From contig NZ_CP064781.1 in the NCBI RefSeq assembly GCF_016858125.1, positions 682,001-746,000 of the forward strand: a stretch of 64,000 nucleotides of DNA, in the 5' to 3' direction. Shown in pieces: positions 35,330 through 47,993 of the stretch. Origin of the DNA: Azospira restricta (GTDB lineage: Bacteria; Pseudomonadota; Gammaproteobacteria; Burkholderiales; Rhodocyclaceae). The position numbers and the translations under genes were made by a program. Below the pieces are notes generated by a model. It did no database searches, was not told the DNA's origin, and saw only the letters and a program-made list of their open reading frames with translations. Position 1 is the first letter of the stretch, and the number at the start of each line of letters is the position of its first letter.

Positions 35330-37540
35330 TCACTGCCCTTCCGCCGGCTCGGCGAGGCGCGGCGCCACCCGCGGCAGCACCAGGTCGAAATGCGCGCCCT
35401 CGCCGGCGGCGCTCTTCAGCGCGATGTTGCCGCCGAGGACGGCGGTGGTCAGGTTGTAGACGATGTACAGGCCGAGGCCGCTGCCGCCCTTGCCGAGCTT
35501 GGTGGTGAAGAAGGGATCGAAGGCATGCTGCGCGGTCTCCTCGCCCATGCCGGCACCGTTGTCGCTGTAGCCGAGGCGGACCGCGTCGTCGTCGGCTTCG
35601 GCGGTGAGCCGGATGCGGCCGTCGGCGACGTGCTCGAAGCCGTGCAGCAGCGAATTCATGATCAGGTTGCCGAGAATCTGCTCGAGCGGTCCCGGGTAGC
35701 TGTCGAGGACGATTCCCGACGGTACCTCGACGCTGATCTGGTGTGTCGTCCGCCGCAGCGTTGGCTGCAGCGTAGCCAGCAGCTCGTCGATCACCTCGCG
35801 CAGGTCGAAGCGGCGACGGCGCGTGCTGGTCTGGTCCACCGCCACTTCCTTGAAGTTGCCGATCAGGTCGGCCGCGCGCTGCGCGTTGCGCTCGACGATG
35901 CGCGCCGCTTCCAGGCAGCCGTTGGTGTACTCGGTGATCGTCGACCGCCGCAGGCCCTCGCCCGAGGACACCGCGGCGACGAAGTCCTCGGTGCGGTCGC
36001 GCAGCGTCGTGGCGACGGTGAGCACGTTGCCGAGCGGCGTGTTCAGCTCGTGCGCGACGCCGGCGACCAGGCTGCCGAGCGACGCCAGCTTCTCGGTCTG
36101 CACCAGCTGCCGCATCGCCAGCCGCAGCTCCTCGTTGGCCCGCGCCAGGTCCTGCGTGCGCTGCAGCACGCGCGCCTCGAGCCGCTCGTTCAGCTCGCGC
36201 GCCTGTTCCTCGGCGCGCTTGCGCTCGGTGATGTCGAGCAGGGTCTCGATCGCGCCGACCACCTTGCCGCTCGAGTCGCGCAGCGGCGACGCGGTGAAGA
36301 ACAGCCAGCGGCCGCCGTCGCCGAGGTGCGGGAAGAAGTCCTCGGCCTCGTAGGCTTCCGGGTTGACCGGCGAGCGGCGGTAGCGGTTCTCGTAGTAGCG
36401 CGCGACGTCGGGTTCGCGGCCGCCTTCGAGCACGATGTCGGCCATCACCGGCCGCTCGCTCGGATAGAACGGGCTCCACTGCCGGTGGCTGCCGAGGATC
36501 TGCGCCGCGGGCACGCCGAAGGTCCGCTCGCAGGCGGGGTTCCAGACGACGACGCGGTGCTCGGCGTCGATCACGAAGATCGGCAGCGGGCTGTTCTCGA
36601 GGATCTGCGCCAGTTCGGCGCGGCTCTCGCGCAGCGCGCGGTCGGCGGCCTCGCGCTCGGTGACGTCGAGCACGGTGCCGACGAGGCCGGCGACCTGCCC
36701 CTGGTGGTCGCGGAAGACGGCCTTGGTGAAGATCACGTCGCGCAGGCCGTTGGTCTTGGTCATCACCTGCGCCGAGTACACCTGCGTGTCGTCGGGGTGC
36801 GCGTAGAGGTCGTCGTCGGCCGCCTGGTAGCGCGCGGCCAGCTCGCGCGGCGCGATATCCCAGGCGGTCTTGCCGACGAAATGCTCGCGGCTGGCGCCGA
36901 AGAAGCTGAGGAAGGCGTCGTTGAGGCCGAGATAGCGGCCGTCGCGGTCCTTGTAGAAGACCGGCAGCGGCAGCGCCTCGAGCAGCGATTCGCGGAAGTG
37001 GCGCTGGCTGAGCAGCTCCAATTCCGCCTTGACCTGATCGCCGAGGTCGCGGGCGACCACCATGCGCGCCTGGTGGCCGGCGTAGCGCATCGGCTGCGAG
37101 AAGATCTCGACCGGGAAGCACTCGCCGTCCTTGCGCAGGTGCAGCCAGCGCCGCTTGAACTGGCCCTCGCCGCTGCTCGCCAGGCGGGCGATGGTCTGCC
37201 GCACCGCTTCGCGCTCGATCTCCGCATGCAGCGTCAACACCGGCTGGCCGACCAGCTCGGTGGCGGCGGCGTAGCCGTAGTGGCCGAGCAGCGTCTGGTT
37301 GACCGCGAGCAGTTCGAGCGAGTCGACGTCGTAGACGTACATCGGGTTCGGATTGCTGTCGAACAGCATCCGGTAGTTCGCCGCGTTCGCCGCCAGGTCG
37401 TCGGCGAGCCGGCGGCGGCGGCCGATCTCGATCAGCAGCGCGGCGAGCACCAGCGCCAGCGCGAGGCCGCCGACCACGACCGCCATCCAGCCGTCCAGCG
37501 GGTTCGACAACGCAAGAGTGGTCTGACCGGGGTCGCTCAT
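35330..37540 (-). CDS. PAS-domain sensor histidine kinase
   Basis: 736 residues. One N-terminal membrane helix (WMAVVVGGLALALVLAALLI), three PAS domains in the next ~380 residues (for example NPNPMYVYDVDSLELLAVN, ALPLPVFYKDRDGRYLGLN and SPLPIFVIDAEHRVVVWNP), a coiled-coil linker, then a kinase core. The His box is LGSLVAGVAHELNTPLGNVL, with ATPase motifs NLIMNSLLHGFEH, DNGAGMG and GGSGLGLYIVYNL. No receiver domain and no adjacent regulator gene, so it is an orphan kinase. The ligand is unknown. Confidence 0.92.
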   Translation of the reverse strand: MSDPGQTTLALSNPLDGWMAVVVGGLALALVLAALLIEIGRRRRLADDLAANAANYRMLFDSNPNPMYVYDVDSLELLAVNQTLLGHYGYAAATELVGQPVLTLHAEIEREAVRQTIARLASSGEGQFKRRWLHLRKDGECFPVEIFSQPMRYAGHQARMVVARDLGDQVKAELELLSQRHFRESLLEALPLPVFYKDRDGRYLGLNDAFLSFFGASREHFVGKTAWDIAPRELAARYQAADDDLYAHPDDTQVYSAQVMTKTNGLRDVIFTKAVFRDHQGQVAGLVGTVLDVTEREAADRALRESRAELAQILENSPLPIFVIDAEHRVVVWNPACERTFGVPAAQILGSHRQWSPFYPSERPVMADIVLEGGREPDVARYYENRYRRSPVNPEAYEAEDFFPHLGDGGRWLFFTASPLRDSSGKVVGAIETLLDITERKRAEEQARELNERLEARVLQRTQDLARANEELRLAMRQLVQTEKLASLGSLVAGVAHELNTPLGNVLTVATTLRDRTEDFVAAVSSGEGLRRSTITEYTNGCLEAARIVERNAQRAADLIGNFKEVAVDQTSTRRRRFDLREVIDELLATLQPTLRRTTHQISVEVPSGIVLDSYPGPLEQILGNLIMNSLLHGFEHVADGRIRLTAEADDDAVRLGYSDNGAGMGEETAQHAFDPFFTTKLGKGGSGLGLYIVYNLTTAVLGGNIALKSAAGEGAHFDLVLPRVAPRLAEPAEGQ

Positions 37541-37571
37541 GGCCCGATTCTTTGCCCGGGGCCGGGGGCTG

Positions 37572-37934
37572 TCAAGCCGGCGGGTCGATCATCACGTAGC
37601 GCTTCCTGACCGCTGCCAGCACCTCGAAGGTGCCGCGGAAGCCGGCCGGGATCACACCGGCGTCGCCGGCGCCGAACTCGCGCGCGCGGCCGTCCTCGTC
37701 GACGATGCGCAGGCGGCCTTCGAGGACGTGGAAGAACTCGTGGCGGCGGTCGTGGAAGGCGATCCGCCAGGCCCCGGGTTCGCAGGCCCACTCGCCGATC
37801 GACAGGCCGTCGGCCGCGGCGTAGGCCTCCCAGGTGGTGCGCAGCGGCGACGGGCCGAGCGCGCGCTCGGGCGCCGGCCGGTCGGTGGCGGGCGGCGGCA
37901 GCGGGTCGGCGAAATGGACGAGACGGGGCGGCAT
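37572..37934 (-). CDS. cupin-domain protein
   Basis: 120 residues from ATG 37934. A single cupin barrel: the first motif is replaced by RHEFFHVLEGRLRIVDEDG and the second is DAGVIPAGFRGTFEVL. This resembles the DUF861-type cupins; metal ligands are only partly conserved. Function not known. Sits alone, divergent from the amidase gene by 15 bases. Confidence 0.82.
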   Translation of the reverse strand: MPPRLVHFADPLPPPATDRPAPERALGPSPLRTTWEAYAAADGLSIGEWACEPGAWRIAFHDRRHEFFHVLEGRLRIVDEDGRAREFGAGDAGVIPAGFRGTFEVLAAVRKRYVMIDPPA

Positions 37935-37949
37935 GGTTAAATTCCGGCG

Positions 37950-38639
37950 ATGAAGCGAAGAACGTTCATTGTAGCCGCGGTGCTGGCGCTGTCCGCGGCC
38001 CATGCCGCCGAAGTCGCGCTCGACGTCGGCCACGGCCTCGCCGACCCGGGCGCGATCAGCGCCCGCGGCCGGGGCGAGTTCGAATTCAACCGCGACTTCG
38101 CGCAGGCGCTCGCGCCGGCGCTGGAAGCGCGCGGCATCACGGTGCGCGCGGTCAACTTCGACGGCGCGATCGGCAGCCTCGCCGCACGGCCGCAGGCGGC
38201 GGCGGGCGCCGACTTCTTCCTGTCGCTGCATCACGATTCGGTGCGCGAGGAGCTGCTGCAGGAATGGGAATGGAACGGCGAGACGCTGAGCTACAGCGAC
38301 GCGCACGCCGGCTTCTCGCTCTACGTGTCGCGCGACAACCCGGCGCCGGAGATGAGCGGCCGCTGCGCGTCGGCGATCGGCGCGATGCTGCGCCGCGCCG
38401 GCTTCGTGCCGACCCGCCACCACTTCCCGAAACGCCCGTGGGCCGACGAGAGCAACGCCGTGCATGTCTACGACAACCTGGTCGTCCTCTACCGCACGAC
38501 GCTGCCGGCGGTGCTGTTCGAGGCCGGCGTCATCAAGCACCGCGACGAGGAGCTGCTGCTCGCCGACCCGGCGCGCCGGGAGCGCATGGCCGATGCGGTT
38601 GCCACCGGCGTCGCCGCCTGTCTCTACGCCGGGAAGTAG
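37950..38639 (+). CDS. N-acetylmuramoyl-L-alanine amidase (Amidase_3)
   Basis: 229 residues with signal peptide ([16 protein letters not shown]). The zinc-binding His/Glu residues typical of Amidase_3 are visible: [11 protein letters not shown], the GEFEFN Glu, and FLSLHHDS, with the catalytic Glu in [14 protein letters not shown]. It cleaves the amide between MurNAc and L-Ala in the periplasm. No LysM or SPOR anchor, so a soluble minimal form. The 3' end overlaps murB tail-to-tail by 16 bases. Confidence 0.93.
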   Translation: MKRRTFIVAAVLALSAAHAAEVALDVGHGLADPGAISARGRGEFEFNRDFAQALAPALEARGITVRAVNFDGAIGSLAARPQAAAGADFFLSLHHDSVREELLQEWEWNGETLSYSDAHAGFSLYVSRDNPAPEMSGRCASAIGAMLRRAGFVPTRHHFPKRPWADESNAVHVYDNLVVLYRTTLPAVLFEAGVIKHRDEELLLADPARRERMADAVATGVAACLYAGK

Positions 38640-39664
38640 ATCGGCTCGGGTTCGAGGGCGACGCCGAAGCGCGCGCGGACGTCGGCCTGCACCGCCGCCG
38701 CCAGCGCGCGCACGTCGGCGCCGGTGGCGCCGCCGCGGTTGACCAGGATCAGCGCCTGCTTTTCGTACATGCCGACCGGGCCGAGGTTGCGGCCCTTCCA
38801 GCCGGCCTGCTCGATCAGCCAGCCGGCGGCGAGCTTGACCCGCCCGTCGGCCTGCGCGTAGGTCGGCAGCGCCGGGTGCGCCGCCTTCAGGGCCGCGGCC
38901 TGCTCGGCGGCGACCACCGGGTTCTGGAAGAAGCTGCCGGCGTTGGGGATCGTCGCCGGGTCGGGCAGCTTGCGCCGGCGGATGGCGACCACCGCGGCGG
39001 CGACCTCGGCCGCGGTCGGCCGTGCGATGCCGCAACGGTCGAGTTCGGCGGCGACCTCGGCGTAGCCGGTCAGCGGCGCCCACGCCCGAGGCAGGCGGAA
39101 GGTCACGGCGAGGATCAGGAAGCGGCCGCACAGGTGCCAGCCCTGCTGCTTGAAGACGCTGTCGCGGTAGCCGAAGCGGCAGGCGGCGGCGTCGAAGCGG
39201 CGCGTCTCGCCGGTCTCCAGGTCGAGCGCGTCGAGGTGGGCGAAGCGCTCGCACACCTCCAGCCCGTAGGCGCCGATGTTCTGGATCGGCGCCGCGCCGA
39301 CGGTGCCCGGGATCAGCGACAGGTTCTCCAGCCCCGGGTGGCCGGCGGCGAGCGTCCACTGCACGAAGTCGTGCCAGTTCTCGCCGGCGCCGGCGCTGAC
39401 GTAGACGGCTTCGGCGTCCTCGCCGGCGAGCGCGCGGCCGGGCAGCGCCGCCTGCAGCACCAGCCCGGCGAAGTCGCCGCACAGCACCAGGTTGCTGCCG
39501 CCGCCGAGCACGAAGCGCGGCACGCCGCGCCAGCGCGGGTCGGCGGCCAGCGCCCGCGCCTCGTCGGCCGAGCGGATTGTCGCCAGCCGGGCGGCGCGCG
39601 CCGGCAGCGCCAGCGTGTTGCGCGGGCGCAGATCGGCACCGGATTCGATCGGGACGTTCGTCAT
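38624..39664 (-). CDS. murB: UDP-N-acetylenolpyruvoylglucosamine reductase
   Basis: 346 residues from ATG 39664. FAD-binding segment [17 protein letters not shown] ([15 protein letters not shown]) and the catalytic Ser region [10 protein letters not shown] are present. The final Glu-containing motif and length fit the type I MurB enzyme (E. coli-like). It reduces UDP-GlcNAc-enolpyruvate to UDP-MurNAc with NADPH. Near the amidase and NamZ genes. Confidence 0.95.
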   Translation of the reverse strand: MTNVPIESGADLRPRNTLALPARAARLATIRSADEARALAADPRWRGVPRFVLGGGSNLVLCGDFAGLVLQAALPGRALAGEDAEAVYVSAGAGENWHDFVQWTLAAGHPGLENLSLIPGTVGAAPIQNIGAYGLEVCERFAHLDALDLETGETRRFDAAACRFGYRDSVFKQQGWHLCGRFLILAVTFRLPRAWAPLTGYAEVAAELDRCGIARPTAAEVAAAVVAIRRRKLPDPATIPNAGSFFQNPVVAAEQAAALKAAHPALPTYAQADGRVKLAAGWLIEQAGWKGRNLGPVGMYEKQALILVNRGGATGADVRALAAAVQADVRARFGVALEPEPIYFPA

Positions 39665-39800
39665 CGGGCTGGGCGGAATCCTGCGGAAGGCGGGTGGCAT
39701 CGGATGGCGGCGGGGGCGATCGCCATTGTAACCGAGGCCGGCGGGCGGCCTTGTCGACTACAATGGCTGCGCCCCGTCATCCGCCGCTTTCCGACCCGCC

Positions 39801-40364
39801 ATGCATCTGCCCGCCGACGGCTGCCTGACCCTGCACTGCCACCCGGCGACGCCGGCGCTCGGGCTGCGCGCGGTCGGCGCGCGCGTCGCGTTCGCCGGGG
39901 ACACGCTGCACATCGCCTTCCGCCTGGCCGGCGAGCTTTCCCGGCTGCGCGTGCCGGCGGCGGCGACTCCGGCGCGCACCGACGAACTGTGGCGGCATAC
40001 CTGCGGCGAGGCCTTCGTCGCCGCCGCGGGCGACCCCGCCTACCGCGAGTTCAACTTCTCGCCGTCCGGCGCATGGGCGGCCTACGCCTTCGCCGGCTAC
40101 CGGGAGCCGCTGCGGCCGCCGGGCGGGCCGGCGCCGGCGATCGCCTGCCATGCCGACGGCGACGAACTCGTGCTCGAGGTCGCACTCGCCACCGCCTGGC
40201 TGCCTGCCGGCGACGAATGCGAACTGGCGCTGACGCTGGTCGCCGAGGAAAGCGGTGACGACGGTGCGCCGCAGCTCTCCTACTGGGCGCTGCGCCACAC
40301 CGCCGGGCGCCCCGATTTCCACCGCCGCGACAGCTTCGCCGCGAGGCTGCCGGCCCTGCCCTGA
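39801..40364 (+). CDS. DOMON-like domain protein
   Basis: 187 residues, no signal peptide. The beta-rich sequence (TDELWRHTCGEAFVAAAGDPAYREFNFSP, then SGAWAAYAFAGYR) matches the DOMON-like/'CBM-like' proteins found next to DUF1343 genes. It may bind a sugar or haem-like ligand; exact role unknown. Followed by the NamZ-type gene after 5 bases, so the two are very likely co-transcribed. Confidence 0.8.
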   Translation: MHLPADGCLTLHCHPATPALGLRAVGARVAFAGDTLHIAFRLAGELSRLRVPAAATPARTDELWRHTCGEAFVAAAGDPAYREFNFSPSGAWAAYAFAGYREPLRPPGGPAPAIACHADGDELVLEVALATAWLPAGDECELALTLVAEESGDDGAPQLSYWALRHTAGRPDFHRRDSFAARLPALP

Positions 40365-40369
40365 CGACC

Positions 40370-41587
40370 ATGACCGCCAAGATCCGCTTCGGCCTCGACC
40401 GCCTGCTCGCCGACCCCGCCCTGCGCCGCCCGCTCGCCGGCAAGCGCATCGCGCTGCTCGCCCATCCCGCGTCGGTGACGCGCGACCTGACCCATTCGCT
40501 CGATGCGCTCGCCGCGCTGCCCGAGCTGCAATTGACCGCCGCCTTCGGCCCGCAGCACGGGCTGCGCGGCGACAAGCAGGACAACATGGTCGAGTCGCCG
40601 GACTACGTCGACCCGCTGCTGGGCATCCCGGTGTTCAGCCTCTACGGCGAGGTGCGGCGGCCGACCGAGGCGATGCTGGACAGCTTCGACGTGCTGCTGG
40701 TCGACCTGCAGGACCTCGGCTGCCGCATCTACACCTTCATCACCACGCTGCGCTACGTGCTCGAAGCCGCGGCGCGGCGCGGCAAGGCGGTGTGGGTGCT
40801 CGACCGCCCGAACCCGGCCGGCCGCCCGGTCGAGGGGCTGACGCTGAGGCCCGGCTGGGAGAGCTTCGTCGGCGCCGGTGCGATGCCGATGCGGCACGGG
40901 CTGACGATGGGCGAGCTGGCGCGCTGGTTCGTCGCCACCTTGCAGCTCGACGTCGACTGCCAGGTGGTCGCGATGGACGGCTGGCAGCCGGACGCCGCGC
41001 CCGGCTACGGCTGGCCGTTGGGCGAGCGCAGCTGGGTGAACCCGAGCCCGAACGCGCCCAACCTGTCGATGGCCCGCGCCTACGCCGGCACGGTGATGCT
41101 GGAGGGAACGACGCTGTCGGAAGGGCGCGGTACGACGCGGCCGCTCGAACTGTTCGGTGCCCCCGACCTCGACGCGCGCGCCGTCGTCGCCGAGATGCGC
41201 GCGCTGGCGCCGCACTGGCTCAAGGGCTGCGTGCTGCGCGAGTGCTGGTTCGAGCCGACCTTCCACAAGCACGCCGGCCGGCTGTGCCATGGCGTGCAGA
41301 TCCACGTCGAGGACCCGCTGCACTACGACCACGCCGCGTTCCGCCCGTGGCGCGTGCAGGCGCTGGCCTTCAAGGCGCTGCGCCGGCTCGCGCCCGACTA
41401 CCCGCTGTGGCGCGACTTCGCCTACGAGTACGAGCACGAGCGGCTGGCGATCGACCTGATCAACGGCTCGCCGCTGCTGCGCGAATGGGTCGACGACGCG
41501 GCGGCGGTGCCGGCCGACCTCGACGCGCTCGCCGCGCGCGACGAAGCCGATTGGGCGCGCGTGCGGCAGGACTACCTGCTCTACTGA
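40370..41587 (+). CDS. namZ: DUF1343 / NamZ-type exo-beta-N-acetylmuramidase
   Basis: 405 residues matching the DUF1343 family (GH171), whose Bacillus member NamZ releases MurNAc from muropeptide-derived disaccharides. Motifs: LLAHPASVTRDL, FGPQHGLRGDKQDNM (catalytic region), VLLVDLQDLGCRIYTFITT and VLDRPNPAGRPVEG. There is no signal peptide, so it should act in the cytosol here, unlike the secreted Bacillus protein. It likely takes part in peptidoglycan recycling. Terminated by a strong hairpin. Function of the proteobacterial forms is inferred. Confidence 0.88.
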   Translation: MTAKIRFGLDRLLADPALRRPLAGKRIALLAHPASVTRDLTHSLDALAALPELQLTAAFGPQHGLRGDKQDNMVESPDYVDPLLGIPVFSLYGEVRRPTEAMLDSFDVLLVDLQDLGCRIYTFITTLRYVLEAAARRGKAVWVLDRPNPAGRPVEGLTLRPGWESFVGAGAMPMRHGLTMGELARWFVATLQLDVDCQVVAMDGWQPDAAPGYGWPLGERSWVNPSPNAPNLSMARAYAGTVMLEGTTLSEGRGTTRPLELFGAPDLDARAVVAEMRALAPHWLKGCVLRECWFEPTFHKHAGRLCHGVQIHVEDPLHYDHAAFRPWRVQALAFKALRRLAPDYPLWRDFAYEYEHERLAIDLINGSPLLREWVDDAAAVPADLDALAARDEADWARVRQDYLLY

Positions 41588-41607
41588 CCCGGCGCCGGCG
41601 GCCAAAA

Positions 41608-41643
41608 AAACGGCCGGGACGGGCACCCCCGTTCCGGCCGTTT
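41608..41643. terminator. bidirectional terminator between namZ and argC
   Basis: 16-bp stem AAACGGCCGGGACGGG / CCCGTTCCGGCCGTTT with one G-T pair and loop CACC. A-run on one side and T-run on the other, between convergent genes. Confidence 0.9.
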
Positions 41644-41660
41644 CCGTTGCCGCGGCGTAT

Positions 41661-42620
41661 CTAGACTGCCAGTCCGGTCGCCTCGTCGACGCCGAGCATG
41701 ATGTTCATGCACTGGATCGCGGCGCCGGACGCGCCCTTGCCGAGGTTGTCGAAGCGGGCGGCGAGCAGGATCTGCTCGCCGTGGCCGAAGACGAAGATCT
41801 CGGCGCGGTTGGTGTCGTTGCACGCGGTCGCCGGCAGGAAGCCGTTGTCGAGCAGCGGCGCGGCGTCGAGCGGCATCACCTTGACGAACACCTCGCCGGC
41901 ATAATACTCGGCGAAATAGGCCTGCACGTCGGCCGGCGTCACCTTCTTCGGCAGCAGGCGCGGCAGCAGCGGCACCGCGACGACCATGCCCTGCGCGAAG
42001 TTGCCGACGATCGGCGTGAACAGCGGCGCGTGCGCGAGGCCGGTCTGCGCCTGCATTTCCGGCAGATGCTTGTGGGTGAGACCGAGCGCGTAGAAGCGCG
42101 GGCTCTTCATCGCCTCGGGCAGGCTTTCCGGTTCCTCGTAGCTGGCGATCATTTCCTTGCCGCCGCCGCTGTAGCCGGTGATCGAGTAGGTGCTGACCGG
42201 GTAGTCCTTCGGCACGATGCCGCCGGCGACCAGCGGCGCCAGCAGCATGATGAAGCCGCTGGCGTGGCAGCCGGGGACGGCGACCTTCTGCGCGCGGCGC
42301 ACGCGCTCGCGCTGGCCGCCGTTGAGCTCGGGCAGGCCGTAGACCCAGTCCGGGTGCGTGCGGTGCGCGGTCGAGGCGTCGAGGAAGCGGGTACGCGTGT
42401 TGTCCGGGCGCAGCAAGGCGACCGACTCCCGCGATGCCGCGTCGGGCAGGCAGAGGAAGACGGCGTCGGCGGCGTTGATGAACTCGGCCTTGACCGCCGG
42501 TTCCTTGCGCTGCGCCTCGGGGATGGCGAGGATCTCGATCTCCGGGCGGATCGAGAGCCGCTCGTCGATCTTCAGGCCGGTGGTGCCGTGCCGGCCGTCG
42601 ATGAATACCTTGAAAGTCAT
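41661..42620 (-). CDS. argC: N-acetyl-gamma-glutamyl-phosphate reductase
   Basis: 319 residues from ATG 42620. It is the shorter type 2 ArgC (N-terminus MTFKVFIDGRHGTTGLKI). Catalytic Cys in VAVPGCHASGF, His later in GLTHKHLPEMQ. It reduces the acyl-phosphate of N-acetylglutamate in arginine synthesis. Reverse strand, downstream of metH. Confidence 0.94.
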   Translation of the reverse strand: MTFKVFIDGRHGTTGLKIDERLSIRPEIEILAIPEAQRKEPAVKAEFINAADAVFLCLPDAASRESVALLRPDNTRTRFLDASTAHRTHPDWVYGLPELNGGQRERVRRAQKVAVPGCHASGFIMLLAPLVAGGIVPKDYPVSTYSITGYSGGGKEMIASYEEPESLPEAMKSPRFYALGLTHKHLPEMQAQTGLAHAPLFTPIVGNFAQGMVVAVPLLPRLLPKKVTPADVQAYFAEYYAGEVFVKVMPLDAAPLLDNGFLPATACNDTNRAEIFVFGHGEQILLAARFDNLGKGASGAAIQCMNIMLGVDEATGLAV

Positions 42621-42732
42621 GGCTGCATCCGAATACGTGAAGGTTGGTGCTGCGTGCCCACGGGGCGAACCGCCATTATCGCCGGCCCCGCTGTGCTGTG
42701 CCACTCGTCGTGCGTCTGTCCGCCGCTTCCGT

Positions 42733-46410
<3,678 letters not shown>

Positions 46411-46421
46411 GGAGATACCTC

Positions 46422-46462
46422 AAAAACGAAAAACCCGTTCAGCGTCGGGTGCGAACGGGTTT
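46422..46462 (-). terminator. intrinsic terminator between SAM-II aptamer and metH
   Basis: On the reverse strand, AAACCCGTTC and GAACGGGTTT pair (46462-46453 with 46440-46431) with a 12-base loop, followed by TTCGTTTTT. It lies just 3' of the aptamer and 12 bases before the metH start, so the riboswitch probably controls termination. Confidence 0.88.
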
Positions 46463-46471
46463 CGGAATGAA

Positions 46472-46529
46472 CGCCCGCTTTAGCCGTATTTGTTACGCGC
46501 CCGCAAGCTGAAGTTCAAATCGGCGCGAG
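46472..46529 (-). ncRNA. SAM-II (SAM_alpha) riboswitch aptamer for metH
   Basis: Reverse-strand sequence begins TCGCGCCGATTTGAAC, continues GCTTGCGGGCGCGTAACAAA and ends CGGCTAAAGCGGG. It matches the SAM-II aptamer consensus in order: P1 strand CGCGCC pairing with GGCGCG, the GATTTG and CTTGC segments, and the 3' GCTAAAG that forms the pseudoknot. The classical family lies upstream of metA/metX/metC mainly in alphaproteobacteria. Its position upstream of metH and followed by an intrinsic terminator fits SAM feedback. Predicted TSS at about 46529 coincides with its 5' end. Confidence 0.9.
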
Positions 46530-46535
46530 GCACGG

Positions 46536-46564
46536 ATTCTAACGCCAAGCGGCTGATAATCCAA
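46536..46564 (-). promoter_or_regulatory. sigma-70 promoter of the metH riboswitch transcript
   Basis: Reverse strand: -35 TTGGAT (46564-46559), 17-base spacer, -10 TAGAAT (46541-46536). Predicted start near 46529, the first base of the aptamer. Confidence 0.8.
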
Positions 46565-46582
46565 GAAAACCGGACTGCCGGA

Positions 46583-47887
46583 TCACGGCGCCGGGCGGTT
46601 CTCCGCGGCCGTGGCCGGACACTCCTCGACCGTTCCCCAGTGCCCCGGACAGTGCCGCCAGCGCGCCCGCTCCGAGCAGACGATGCGGCGGAACACCGGC
46701 TGCGCGTCGCAGGCCTTCAGGTCGGCGCGCAACGCAGCCAGCCAGTCGCCGGCCGCAGCCGGTCGAGCCGGTTTTGCCGGCGGCAGGTCGCGGACGGGCT
46801 TGCGTTCGGCCGGGCGGGCGTCGACCGGCCGCTTGTCGACATGCGGCGGCGGCACAGGTTCCGCTGCCGCTTGCGCGGCCGGCGCGGCAACCGGCGTAGG
46901 CGTCGGTGCGGCGCTCGGTGCCGGGCGCAGCGCCATGACGGCGGCGCCGGCAAGCAGCGCCAGCCCGGCGGCAACGGCGACGGGGCGCCGCCAAAGGGGC
47001 GCGGGCATCGTCGCCGCCGGCGATGGCGTTGCAATGCCGGCGGCTTCGCCGGACAGCGTCGGCGTCACCGCACCGAGCGCACGGCGCAGGTCCGCCGCCA
47101 GTTCGGCGGCGTCCTGGTAGCGTTCCGCCGGCTCCTTGGCCATGGCCTTGGCCACGATCGCGTCGAAGACCGGCGGCAGGCCGGCGCAGCAGCCCGACGG
47201 CGGCGGTGGCGCCTTGTGCACCACCTGGTACATCGTCGCGTGCAGGTTGTCGCCGGAGAACGGCGGCTGTCCGGTGAGCAGCTCGTAGAGCACGGTGCCG
47301 AGCGAGAAGATGTCGGAGCGGCCGTCGGCCTTCTGCCCGGCGACCTGCTCCGGCGACATGTACTTCGGCGAGCCGAGCACGGCGCCGGCCATCGTCAGGC
47401 CGCCGCCGGGAATCTGCGCGATGCCGAAGTCGGTGAGCTTCACGGTGCCGTTGTCGAGCACCATAATGTTCGCCGGTTTCACGTCGCGGTGCACGACGCC
47501 CTGGGCGTGGGCGAAGGCGAGGCCGTCGGCGACGGCGGCGGCGATCTCGACGATGCGCTCGCAGGAGAGCGGCACGCCGGTGTCGAGCCGGTCCCGCAGG
47601 GATCGCCCGGACAGGAATTCCATCGCGATCCAGGCCAGCTCGCCGTCGCGGCCGACGTCGTGGATGGTGACGATGTTCGGGTGGTTGAGCCGGCCGGCGG
47701 ACTTCGCCTCGCGGAAGAAGCGCTGCTCGAACTCCTCGGCATCACTGGCCGACAGAGTGCCGCAGGCGACGGTCTTGAGCGCGACGGTGCGCTCGATCAG
47801 CGGATCGCGCGCACGATAGACGACGCCCATCGCGCCGCGGCCGAGGGTGCCGGTGATTTCGTAGCGGCCGAGTCGGGACAGGGACAT
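46583..47887 (-). CDS. membrane Ser/Thr protein kinase (PknB-type)
   Basis: 434 residues. Kinase domain (about 1-270): P-loop GTLGRGAMGVVYRARD, catalytic Lys in VALKTV, HRDVKPANIMV, DFG (LTDFGIAQI), activation loop with SPEQ (GSPKYMSPEQVAG). It is followed by one membrane helix (VAVAAGLALLAGAAVMAL) and a periplasmic Pro/Ala-rich linker with Cys-containing C-terminal region (CDAQPVFRRIVCSERARWRHC). No PASTA or FHA domain. A cognate phosphatase is not in the window. Head of a single-gene unit divergent from the dehydrogenase gene. Confidence 0.93.
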   Translation of the reverse strand: MSLSRLGRYEITGTLGRGAMGVVYRARDPLIERTVALKTVACGTLSASDAEEFEQRFFREAKSAGRLNHPNIVTIHDVGRDGELAWIAMEFLSGRSLRDRLDTGVPLSCERIVEIAAAVADGLAFAHAQGVVHRDVKPANIMVLDNGTVKLTDFGIAQIPGGGLTMAGAVLGSPKYMSPEQVAGQKADGRSDIFSLGTVLYELLTGQPPFSGDNLHATMYQVVHKAPPPPSGCCAGLPPVFDAIVAKAMAKEPAERYQDAAELAADLRRALGAVTPTLSGEAAGIATPSPAATMPAPLWRRPVAVAAGLALLAGAAVMALRPAPSAAPTPTPVAAPAAQAAAEPVPPPHVDKRPVDARPAERKPVRDLPPAKPARPAAAGDWLAALRADLKACDAQPVFRRIVCSERARWRHCPGHWGTVEECPATAAENRPAP

Positions 47888-47993
47888 GGTCGGGGGAAGA
47901 GGAGGCCGGGCTCCGATTCTAGTGGGGGGGATGGGTCTGTCAATGGCGCTTGCGCTATGCTGCGTGAAAAAAACCGATCACGGAGGAGGCGAA

